Shown here in pieces: positions 1 to 5,520 of a stretch of DNA of 9,607 nt. Each line of letters starts with the position of its first letter. The first letter of the stretch is position 1. Position numbers and translations under genes: made by a program. The notes under the pieces are model-generated. The model was not told where the DNA came from, did not search any database, and saw only the letters and a list, made by a program, of their open reading frames with translations. This stretch comes from an uncultured bacterium. GTDB taxonomy: Bacteria > Patescibacteriota > Minisyncoccia > CAIUEV01. Location of the stretch: NCBI GenBank assembly GCA_903898335.1, contig CAIUEV010000143.1, forward strand, positions 1-9,607. The letters run 5' to 3'.

Positions 1-59
1 ACGGAGGCCAAAATAATCAAAACCGGAAGCAATGCGAAACCTCTTTTTCCGGGAATCAT
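1..59 (-). CDS. partial 5' end of a membrane or prepilin-like protein gene
   Basis: A leftward frame opens with ATG at 59-57 and runs off the left edge. It encodes MIPGKRGFALLPVLIILAS. This is a short basic leader (GKRG) followed by Phe and a hydrophobic stretch, as in type IV prepilin leaders and in the KKGFAP-type N-termini of many exported CPR proteins. The Glu at +5 typical of true pilins is not present. It lies downstream of, and in the same direction as, the DUF5684-like gene, but a strong terminator separates them. No Shine-Dalgarno is visible, as for most genes here. The competing reading is a rightward frame ending in TAG at 61-63. The leftward reading is preferred because it has a start codon and a sensible signal-like sequence. 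Only about 19 codons are visible, so no function can be given. Confidence 0.42.
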   Translation of the reverse strand, partial: MIPGKRGFALLPVLIILAS

Positions 60-80
60 CTAGCTTTTTTTGTATTAAAT

Positions 81-121
81 TAGTTTGTAAAGTTAAAAAG
101 TTTATAAAGTTTGAAAGTTAA
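81..121. repeat. four imperfect 8-9 bp repeats, AAAGTT core
   Basis: AAAG occurs at 89-92, 97-100, 106-109 and 114-117, giving steps of 8, 9 and 8 bp, each followed by TT. Read on the minus strand, the units resemble those of the array at 134-196, so the two arrays face each other across about 12 bp. The region is non-coding. Confidence 0.6.
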
Positions 122-133
122 CTACTAAGGTCT

Positions 134-196
134 CTTTATGAACTTTACTAACTTTATGAACTTTAATAACTTTATGAACTTTATGAACTTTCTAAC
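134..196. repeat. seven tandem 9-bp repeats, consensus CTTTATGAA
   Basis: Seven back-to-back 9-mers start at 134, 143, 152, 161, 170, 179 and 188. Four are exactly CTTTATGAA. The others are CTTTACTAA, CTTTAATAA and the degenerate last copy CTTTCTAAC. The phase is kept without any indel over 63 bp. The array is non-coding and lies between the terminator of the DUF5684-like gene and the start of the left-edge gene, so it would sit in that gene's upstream region. Its function is unknown. Replication slippage would create such an array, but selection on it as an upstream element is possible. Confidence 0.85.
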
Positions 197-266
197 TGTC
201 TTATTTTAGAGGGAATTTTTGATTTTGTAATATTTTGAATTTCCAATCGAATTTGAAGTTCCAATC

Positions 267-296
267 AAAAAAACACCTGCCTAAAATCGGCAGGTG
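267..296 (-). terminator. Rho-independent terminator of the DUF5684-like gene
   Basis: The 8-bp stem CACCTGCC (274-281) pairs perfectly with GGCAGGTG (289-296) around a 7-nt loop. On the minus strand it is followed by seven T (complement of A 267-273). It lies about 40 bp beyond the stop codon of the leftward gene at 336-842. A short direct repeat TTCCAATC (241-248 and 259-266) lies just beyond. Confidence 0.88.
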
Positions 297-335
297 AAAA
301 AATTTATTAAAATTATTTTCTTTATTGTTATTTCG

Positions 336-842
336 CTATGCGGTTGGAGTAGATTTTTCCGGGGACGGGGCGGTGGCGCTTCCCCCTTCCATTTTTGAAA
401 AAGCCAAATAGGCCGGAACAACTAAATTCGCTATGGGAACGATCATCAAAATTCCGAGCCAATCCGGTTTCTTGACCGCCTTGGCCATAGCCATCCAAAC
501 TACAATCATAATGGCGATGTTAATTGGCGGAATCAAGAAGAGGAAAAACCACCAAAGCGGTTTCTGGGCTATTCTTAGCATCAACAAAACATTAAGAATC
601 GGAATCCAGGCAAACCAACGATCCTTGGTGCCGGTTTTTTTGGCAATTTTCATTAAACAGATAGCAAAGAAAACGTAACAGACAAGAGCTAGAAAGAGAA
701 AAAAGATAACCATCATTCCCAGAAAGACCGCCACTCCGGCATCGACAGCGGGAACACCGCCGGTTAAATTTTGTGCCCCGTTGGCCACATCTGACGGATT
801 AAGGCCTTCTAAAGGGATACTGTTCTCATCGAGGGTTTTCAT
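336..842 (-). CDS. DUF5684-like multi-pass membrane protein
   Basis: This is a 168-residue integral membrane protein of unknown function. Residues 1-33 are polar. A long hydrophobic segment follows at about 34-63. Residues 64-150 look like the DUF5684 family: a MKIAKKTGTKDRWFAWIPILN-type start, then LRIAQKPLWWFF and hydrophobic segments at about 97-118 and 128-148, with Trp and Pro at the interfaces. The tail (151-168) is Ser/Pro/Thr-rich and soluble. Start: ATG at 842-840, with no Shine-Dalgarno upstream. The stop is TAG and a strong terminator follows. The gene is divergent from the large VirB2-like fusion at 926. A perfect TATAAT lies 51-56 bp upstream on its strand. The family assignment comes from remembered sequence pattern; in bacteria such domains are sometimes found with signal peptidases, but nothing here links it to one. 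Confidence 0.8.
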   Translation of the reverse strand: MKTLDENSIPLEGLNPSDVANGAQNLTGGVPAVDAGVAVFLGMMVIFFLFLALVCYVFFAICLMKIAKKTGTKDRWFAWIPILNVLLMLRIAQKPLWWFFLFLIPPINIAIMIVVWMAMAKAVKKPDWLGILMIVPIANLVVPAYLAFSKMEGGSATAPSPEKSTPTA

Positions 843-892
843 TGTTGATTTTTAAAATTTAAGTTTCATTTTTACTTATTTTAGTGTATCTT

Positions 893-898
893 ATTATA
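893..898 (-). promoter_or_regulatory. putative -10 box (TATAAT) for the DUF5684-like gene
   Basis: The minus strand reads TATAAT at 898-893, in the 83-bp gap between divergent genes. No good -35 is present: the best is T-rich TTATTT around 921-916, with about 17 bp of spacing. On the plus strand the same bases give TATTAT (892-897), with a weak TTTACT (871-876) only 15 bp upstream, so a divergent overlapping promoter is possible but poorer. Confidence 0.4.
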
Positions 899-925
899 AA
901 GGACAAATAATCTAAAAATAAAAAA

Positions 926-3265
926 ATGAATGAAGAACAAATAGTGACTTGCGGTGGACTTGATTGTTCTACCTGCGATTTACTGGCAACAATTAACGAT
1001 ATTATCGGGTGGTTTTTCGGATCGGCTTTAGCGGTAGCCATCCTTTTTCTGATGTTGGGCGGATTTTTTTATGTAATGGCGGCCGGCGAGGAGAAAAAAA
1101 TAGCTCAGGCTAAAAGATGGATTAAAAGCTCGACTTGGGGATTCGGAACGTCTCTTTTGGCTTTTTTGATGGCAGTGACGACTTTTTCCGTGGCCGGATC
1201 AAAAAGGGGCGACGGCTGGTTTCAAATTAAATGCGAGGGTGACGGGATCTCCTCCACCGAAACGAAGGAAGACTATTCGCCGGGTGACAGTGCTTACCTG
1301 GAGGAAGATCGAAGCGATCAGATAATTTATTCAAACAGTATCAGCTCCTTGGCTTCCGGAGACAACAGAATTATGAAAATCAATACATCTAATTTTTCCG
1401 CGGATAGCTTTTTAAAAGATTTGCAAAACTTGCCGACGGAAAGAAAAATAAAATTTATTTTGGGCGATGAGAGTTTGAGTGACCAAGAAATTATTCGTTA
1501 CAAAAATCTCGATTTGGGGTTTGATCCGGAAAAGCTTGGCAGCTACACCTTTGAGAAGAGCAATAATCCGTTGATCGGGGACTCGTTAAGAGATAGCGCA
1601 AACAAAATTAAAGAAATTGCGTCGATAAATACGACCGACGTTGACGAATATTTTTTGGTGAAAAACGGTGAGGCGCTGAAGAAGGTTACGGGTGAAGCGA
1701 TGACGGAAGCGGATTGGCCGAAGATCGGAGGGACTGCGGCCGCAGTTAAAACAATGGGGACGGTGGCGGAGGTGGAAGGTAAATCGCTCTACGCCTATGT
1801 TTCCGGCGATCCGATCGGTGAAATTGATAAATGTTTGGAATCCGGCGGAGAGATGAACGAATTTCGTAACAAATGTTTGGCGGAAAAAGAAAATTATTCC
1901 AGTCGTAATTTAAAATGCTCTGAAGTGTACAATCCGATTTACGAATGCGATTGCCCTAAAGGGGCGTATTTGTCAGGAGAAAAATGTGTTTCGGCCAATG
2001 AAAATATTTTTGAACAGGATAAACCGAACGATAACGAATCGGTTGAGAATGATCAAGGTGGCAACAAAGATGGCGAAAAAGTGACAAAAACCTATTGTAA
2101 AGACGTTTTTTTGGAGGAGAAAAAATGCCCCGCTGCTCGTTGCGAAGGAGATCAAATGATGACTTATCCCTCTTCGGTAAAAGACGCCTGCACGGATACT
2201 CCAAACGGACCGTCGATAAGAAAAAATTTATGTACGGGTGAAGTGAGTTCGGATAGCGCACAAAATCAAAGATGCAAAGAGATTCTGGATGCTAAAAGTA
2301 ACGAAGAGAAGAGACAGGAAGCGGAGAAGGTTTATGAGCAAAACAAACAGAGTCCGAATTGGTACGATAATATTTTGGATAAGGAATATGACAAGGGCAA
2401 GGATGTCGGCCAAAATCAGAGCGGCACGGATAACGGCGGTAGCACCGGAACGAATAACGGAAAAACGGGTACCGACAACGGTCAAGATACCGGTCCGCTG
2501 CCTCCCGACAAAGGAGCGGGTAATTTTAATCCGGCCCCTTCCTTTAAAGAGTTGAAAGAGTGCATCGGGCTAAAAGACGATCAGATTCCTTACAATGGGA
2601 TTTTGGTGGTCTTGTTGAATCCGGCCGATCCGCTCAATCGAAAACACGTTGAAAACATCAGTCGGATGTATTACTTGGCTAGAGATGGAAAACTAATCGG
2701 TAAAAACGGCGGAAGCGCGACGGAGACGGGCGGCCAAGAATATGGAGCCAGAACCTATGACAAAAGCACAACAGGCAGTCCCAACGGCCCCTCCATGTGG
2801 GGACGAGGTTGGAAAATATTTAAAGGCCCGACCAAATACGATAAAAACGGCTGGACAGACCATTGTTCTTACGGATCGCATGACGGTTTCAAGACCGGAG
2901 TGAGTGAAAGAGCCCTGGATGAAGCCAATCTCAAAGGGGGTAAGGTGACTTCGGTTTCTCGTTGCGGTCAGCATATTCGGAACAAATACAGTTCCGCCGG
3001 TTGCGCTACCATGGGAGACAACACCCGTTGCGGTTTTATCAATACGTCCAAATCTTATATGTCTAAATCCAATGGGACGATTATGCAGATTAATTTGGTG
3101 GGAGAGATAAACTCTTCCAACGGCAAATTTTCCAGTCCCGACTGTGGTAAAATCGATTACTGCGGAGCCAAGCGGGCTTTTGAGGGCAATTCCGGAGCGC
3201 GTCGATTCAAAAATGACCCGAATGACGGATACGATGCGGGTGATAAGCGCCGAGTGGGCTGTTAG
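926..3265 (+). CDS. VirB2/TrbC-like membrane module fused to a large Cys-rich exported region with a C-terminal SAGC domain
   Basis: This 779-residue protein is of an unrecognised overall type. Residues 1-25 hold CGGLDCSTC. Two membrane helices (about 26-51 and 70-92) flank a basic, presumably cytoplasmic loop (EEKKIAQAKRWIK). That arrangement, with GGFFYVMAAGEE, resembles VirB2/TrbC-type secretion pilins of CPR bacteria, which are normally only 100-150 residues. Both ends should therefore lie outside the cell, leaving about 680 exported residues. Residues 100-300 are polar and unassigned. Residues 303-450 carry 13 cysteines, including ECDCPKGAYLSGEKC, which is EGF/TIL-like in spacing. Residues 452-475 are probably helical and 491-530 form a Gly/Asn/Thr linker. 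Residues about 555-725 contain YYLARDGKLIGKNG and then CGQHIRNKYSSAGC (Cys693), reminiscent of L,D-transpeptidase (YkuD_2-type) catalytic ends. There are 24 cysteines in total. No Shine-Dalgarno; AAAGGA at 898-903 is too far away. The membrane module is fairly sure; the transpeptidase idea is tentative. Confidence 0.8.
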   Translation: MNEEQIVTCGGLDCSTCDLLATINDIIGWFFGSALAVAILFLMLGGFFYVMAAGEEKKIAQAKRWIKSSTWGFGTSLLAFLMAVTTFSVAGSKRGDGWFQIKCEGDGISSTETKEDYSPGDSAYLEEDRSDQIIYSNSISSLASGDNRIMKINTSNFSADSFLKDLQNLPTERKIKFILGDESLSDQEIIRYKNLDLGFDPEKLGSYTFEKSNNPLIGDSLRDSANKIKEIASINTTDVDEYFLVKNGEALKKVTGEAMTEADWPKIGGTAAAVKTMGTVAEVEGKSLYAYVSGDPIGEIDKCLESGGEMNEFRNKCLAEKENYSSRNLKCSEVYNPIYECDCPKGAYLSGEKCVSANENIFEQDKPNDNESVENDQGGNKDGEKVTKTYCKDVFLEEKKCPAARCEGDQMMTYPSSVKDACTDTPNGPSIRKNLCTGEVSSDSAQNQRCKEILDAKSNEEKRQEAEKVYEQNKQSPNWYDNILDKEYDKGKDVGQNQSGTDNGGSTGTNNGKTGTDNGQDTGPLPPDKGAGNFNPAPSFKELKECIGLKDDQIPYNGILVVLLNPADPLNRKHVENISRMYYLARDGKLIGKNGGSATETGGQEYGARTYDKSTTGSPNGPSMWGRGWKIFKGPTKYDKNGWTDHCSYGSHDGFKTGVSERALDEANLKGGKVTSVSRCGQHIRNKYSSAGCATMGDNTRCGFINTSKSYMSKSNGTIMQINLVGEINSSNGKFSSPDCGKIDYCGAKRAFEGNSGARRFKNDPNDGYDAGDKRRVGC

Positions 3266-3311
3266 AAGAGGATAAAAAGCTATTTTTACTGTTGTAAAGA
3301 TTTTCTGTAAT

Positions 3312-3343
3312 AAAAAAACACCCGAGCCAAAGCTTGGGTGTTT
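3312..3343 (-). terminator. terminator of the small leftward gene pair (possibly bidirectional)
   Basis: A 12-bp stem (3316-3327 with 3332-3343, one G·T pair) closes a 4-nt loop CAAA. The minus strand ends in a run of T (complement of A 3312-3318). The plus strand has only an interrupted T tract (TTTGTGTTTG), so it mainly serves the leftward genes, whose last stop is at 3397-3395. It lies about 50 bp after the stop of the rightward 926-3265 gene and may also reduce read-through from it. Confidence 0.8.
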
Positions 3344-3354
3344 GTGTTTGTGAG

Positions 3355-3396
3355 GAGCGAAATATCTTTTAGTTAGATTCGCTCGCCAATTTTTTT
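3355..3396 (+). terminator. possible rightward terminator of the VirB2-like fusion gene
   Basis: GAGCGAA (3355-3361) pairs with TTCGCTC (3378-3384) around a 16-nt loop and is followed by GCCAA and then seven T (3390-3396). The loop is long and 5 nt separate the stem from the T tract, so it is a weaker terminator than the hairpin just before it. The T tract overlaps the last codon of the convergent leftward gene. Confidence 0.4.
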
Positions 3397-3637
3397 ACAG
3401 TTTTCCGCGGGGAGGCATTTCGAGTCTTTCGAGGGCCGAAAAATGCTCAAACATTTCTTCTCTGTTTGGTTTATTCGACCTGAGAAGAAACATATCCTCC
3501 CCGTCCATCATCATACTCTCCTCGAAAATCTCGAGACTCTTCCTCGGTGGGCCGAACTTTTTGTTCATCTCTTCTTTTAGCGAGATTTCTTCGTTGCGGT
3601 CGATTTTCTCCAAGACGCAAACATCGTCGTCTGCCAT
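3395..3637 (-). CDS. small acidic protein of unknown function
   Basis: This 80-residue soluble protein was not recognised. It starts MADDDVCVLEK and is rich in Asp/Glu (about 20 against 14 Lys/Arg). It has seven methionines, three of them together in EESMMMDGEDMFLL. It looks mainly helical, with no signal peptide or membrane segment. The start is well supported: GGAGGG lies 7 nt before the ATG on the minus strand. An overlapping reading frame from 3674 on the same strand has a basic, low-complexity product and is rejected. It follows the 97-residue gene by 79 bp in the same direction and precedes a strong terminator, so the two are probably co-transcribed. The stop is TAA. A small bicistron of a slightly basic and an acidic protein allows a toxin-antitoxin-like guess, but no known family is recognised. 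Confidence 0.75.
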   Translation of the reverse strand: MADDDVCVLEKIDRNEEISLKEEMNKKFGPPRKSLEIFEESMMMDGEDMFLLRSNKPNREEMFEHFSALERLEMPPRGKL

Positions 3638-3644
3638 TGTTTTT

Positions 3645-3650
3645 CCCTCC
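3645..3650 (-). promoter_or_regulatory. Shine-Dalgarno of the 80-residue gene
   Basis: The minus strand reads GGAGGG (plus CCCTCC), separated by 7 nt from ATG at 3637-3635. It is the best Shine-Dalgarno in the window and fixes the start. Most other genes here have none. Confidence 0.75.
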
Positions 3651-3716
3651 GCAAACTTTGTAATTCCGCGACATAGTTAACCCCCAAACTAATCCTTTAA
3701 TTAACCTAATTCGCAG

Positions 3717-4010
3717 TTAAACAGACCTATCCTCTTTGATTCTCCTGACGAAAATTTCAAAAAGGTCTTCCAGTTTCGGGTTCCAGCTACCGAGTAGCTT
3801 TTGAGCTTTGCAAATTTCTTCCTTGCTGGCTATTCTGACCCATGAGTCCAGCAGCCTTCTTCGGTTAGATTTACTGAAAAAAGTTACTTTTTTGACCCAC
3901 TCCTCTTGCTCTCTTTCGTTAACAAGAAAGAAGGGTTTGTGAACAAAGGCCGATTCTTGAAAAAATCGGAGAATAGCCAGTGGAAATAAACTTCGCACTT
4001 CGGCCGACAT
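3717..4010 (-). CDS. small helical protein of unknown function, CPR-type
   Basis: This 97-residue soluble protein has no signal peptide or membrane helix and is slightly basic. The order is a hydrophobic start (VRSLFPLAILRFF), then FVHKPFFLVNEREQEEWVKKV, a basic stretch KSNRRRLLDSW, and a helical end (KLEDLFEIFVRRIKED). The pattern 'Phe-rich segment, acidic EREQEEW, then LL..W' resembles small uncharacterised helical proteins common in CPR genomes. This is a remembered pattern, not a named family. Start: ATG 4010-4008, preceded at 8 nt by AAAGGGGG (4026-4019). A promoter-like TTGACT...TAAAAA with a perfect palindrome lies 51-79 bp upstream on its strand. It is probably the first gene of a two-gene unit with the 80-residue gene. 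Function unknown. Confidence 0.75.
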   Translation of the reverse strand: MSAEVRSLFPLAILRFFQESAFVHKPFFLVNEREQEEWVKKVTFFSKSNRRRLLDSWVRIASKEEICKAQKLLGSWNPKLEDLFEIFVRRIKEDRSV

Positions 4011-4018
4011 TTTCGGTA

Positions 4019-4026
4019 CCCCCTTT
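4019..4026 (-). promoter_or_regulatory. Shine-Dalgarno-like element of the 97-residue gene
   Basis: The minus strand reads AAAGGGGG, 8 nt before ATG at 4010-4008. It is purine-rich, though not a perfect match to GGAGG. With the site at 3645-3650 it makes the small leftward genes different from their neighbours. Confidence 0.5.
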
Positions 4027-4057
4027 GAGCGGAAAATTTTTAAGGAGCTTGTTTAAG

Positions 4058-4078
4058 CTATTTTTAGCCTAAAAATAG
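4058..4078. repeat. perfect 21-bp palindrome, candidate operator
   Basis: CTATTTTTA (4058-4066) and TAAAAATAG (4070-4078) are perfect 9-bp inverted repeats around GCC. The site overlaps the spacer and the -10 of the putative leftward promoter of the small gene pair. A shorter inverted repeat AGCTT/AAGCT (4046-4050 and 4055-4059) lies next to it. No T tract follows on either strand, so a terminator is unlikely. Confidence 0.55.
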
Positions 4079-4089
4079 TCGAAAGTCAA
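4061..4089 (-). promoter_or_regulatory. putative promoter of the small leftward gene pair
   Basis: On the minus strand TTGACT (4089-4084, five of six consensus bases) is separated by 17 bp from TAAAAA (4066-4061, four of six). Transcription would start near 4054, about 45 nt before ATG 4010. The palindrome at 4058-4078 covers the -10 and most of the spacer, which would suit repression. Confidence 0.42.
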
Positions 4090-4180
4090 GGTTAGATTTG
4101 GATAATCGGAAAAAACATTTTAAAATAAACAAGTTAAATTGACGGCAACTGTTTTCTTTGTTTTTAAAATAAAAAAGTTA

Positions 4181-5503
4181 ATGTATCGGAAAATATTTAA
4201 AATCTTGTTTTTTTTCATCTTGACCGGGTTTTTGGCGGGTCAAAATTTGGTGTCGGTTTTGGCGGAAGACGTCCCGGAGAGCTCTACGACTGATGAGTCG
4301 GGAGGAGACGATTTTGATTTATATCAAAAATATCTTTTATATCAAAAGTACGAAAAAAAAACGCTCTACAGAAAATATTTGAGGTATAAATCGGGAAAAC
4401 TTGGCAAACAATATAAGAAGTATAAGAAGTATAAAAAGTACAATAAAAAATCATACAACGCCTACGCCGGTTACGGTACTCAAGAGTATCAAGACGGCTA
4501 TAACAGATACAGGGATTATTTGAACGGTCGCAACGATGCTTCCGGTGATTTGGGTGAGGCGGATTTGGGCGGTGGCTTGCTGGGTCCCGACGTAACAGTC
4601 GGTCTGACCAAATATTCCAAGAGCGCTTTGAAAAGTGATAAGATAAAAATCAAAGCGGAAGATGAAAACGGGGCGGCGCGAGCTTACAATATAAAAGATA
4701 AAAATAACAATTTGGTGGCGCAGATTCCGGCCTCTCAGGGGGAGCGAACTTATGTTGAATACGACGGATCGGATAAGTTGAAAGTTTCCAACTCGATTAC
4801 GGCCGTTCTGGTTTCTGACGATGAATTGACTTTCGAGCCGGCTGATGGCGACCCCAACACGATGGTTTTCGACTACTCGAGACCCAATTCCAATTACGAT
4901 AAATTCAGAGGAACCATAAAAATAAAGAAAAATGCCGATGGGGATTCGTTCTGGGTGATTAACAAATTGCCGATGGAGCATTACGTTTGGGGGATGGGCG
5001 AAATTACCGGTACGGGACCGAGCGAATACAATAAAGTAATGACGACATCTTTCAGGACTTACGGCTATTGGAAGATGAAGTTCTCCACCAAGTATGCAAA
5101 AGACGGTTTTAGAGTGGATGCGACTCCCGGTAATCAGCTGTATTACGGCTTTGAATGGGAGCAAAATTATCCACGCATTCGACAGGCCGCTTTGGAAAGT
5201 CAGGGCCACATTGTGATGTACCGCAAAGAGATTGCCATAACTCCCTACTCTTCTTGGACCGATGGTAAAACTCGCAGTTTTAAAGAGCGCTGGGGGTCGA
5301 GCGACTATCCATGGTGTAAATCGGTTAAAGATTCATACGGCAAACATCCGAGCAAGAGCACGAAAACTTTGGAAGCGGAAGGTAATCATATGGTGGGCTT
5401 GAGCGCCAATGGAGCCCTAAAGCTGGCCAAGGAGAAAGATTGGGATTGGGGCAAGATTTTACGTTACTATTTTTCCGGCATAACTTTGAGAAAAGTCTAT
5501 TAA
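4181..5503 (+). CDS. SpoIID/LytB-domain exported protein with Tyr-rich N-terminal tract
   Basis: Numbered from ATG 4181 (440 residues). A signal peptide ends at about residue 28 (SVLA before EDVPES). Residues 48-113 contain 18 tyrosines spaced mostly every 3-4 residues among Lys/Arg (YKKYKKYKKY is encoded by 9-bp repeats at 4412-4438). Residues 135-235 may form a beta-rich linker domain. Residues 241-440 match SpoIID/LytB: INKLPMEHYVWGMGEI (Glu274 at the position of the SpoIID catalytic Glu), a TSFRTYGYWKM helix, an alanine-rich turn region, WTDGKTRSFKERWG where SpoIID has SSSGGRT...WG, PWCKSVKD, and the end GLSANGALKLAK...ILRYYFSGI. SpoIID is a peptidoglycan lytic transglycosylase of sporulating Firmicutes; here a role in general wall processing is inferred. 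A TTG start at 4139 would add 14 residues ahead of the signal peptide and is rejected. No Shine-Dalgarno. First gene of the rightward run. Confidence 0.9.
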   Translation: MYRKIFKILFFFILTGFLAGQNLVSVLAEDVPESSTTDESGGDDFDLYQKYLLYQKYEKKTLYRKYLRYKSGKLGKQYKKYKKYKKYNKKSYNAYAGYGTQEYQDGYNRYRDYLNGRNDASGDLGEADLGGGLLGPDVTVGLTKYSKSALKSDKIKIKAEDENGAARAYNIKDKNNNLVAQIPASQGERTYVEYDGSDKLKVSNSITAVLVSDDELTFEPADGDPNTMVFDYSRPNSNYDKFRGTIKIKKNADGDSFWVINKLPMEHYVWGMGEITGTGPSEYNKVMTTSFRTYGYWKMKFSTKYAKDGFRVDATPGNQLYYGFEWEQNYPRIRQAALESQGHIVMYRKEIAITPYSSWTDGKTRSFKERWGSSDYPWCKSVKDSYGKHPSKSTKTLEAEGNHMVGLSANGALKLAKEKDWDWGKILRYYFSGITLRKVY

Positions 5504-5520
5504 AAATTTAGTTTTTAAAG

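Noticed and set aside
1..63. A rightward frame ending in TAG at 61-63 (TEAKIIKTGSNAKPLFPGII) as the end of an upstream gene
   Set aside because: It is open but only 20 codons are visible and no family is recognised. The leftward frame over the same bases has an ATG and a signal-like leader. It cannot be fully excluded without more sequence.
134..196. CRISPR array or DnaA-box cluster
   Set aside because: The units are 9 bp, directly adjacent and without spacers, so this is not a CRISPR. CTTTATGAA does not match TTATNCACA, and no dnaA or dnaN gene is near.
433..678. Rightward 81-residue frame inside the DUF5684-like gene
   Set aside because: It is antisense to a clear multi-pass membrane protein, and its product has no independent support.
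926..3265. Recoding of TGA as Gly in this lineage
   Set aside because: All large frames are complete under the standard code with no in-frame TGA.
3471..3674. Leftward 67-residue frame overlapping the 80-residue gene
   Set aside because: It lacks a Shine-Dalgarno and gives a low-complexity Arg-rich product. The other frame has GGAGGG at the ideal distance.
4139..4180. TTG start adding 14 residues to the SpoIID-like protein
   Set aside because: The ATG at 4181 gives a standard signal peptide (MYRK then hydrophobic). The TTG is better explained as part of a possible TTGACG -35 element, with TAAAAT at 4165-4170, but the spacing of 20 bp is too long for a confident promoter.
4451..5209. Leftward 252-residue frame inside the SpoIID-like gene
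   Set aside because: It is long, but it is antisense to a well-supported SpoIID domain with conserved motifs, and its product shows no recognisable domain.
5504..5520. Promoter or terminator between the SpoIID-like gene and the Cys-rich gene
   Set aside because: Only 17 AT-rich bases are present, with no hairpin or convincing -35/-10.
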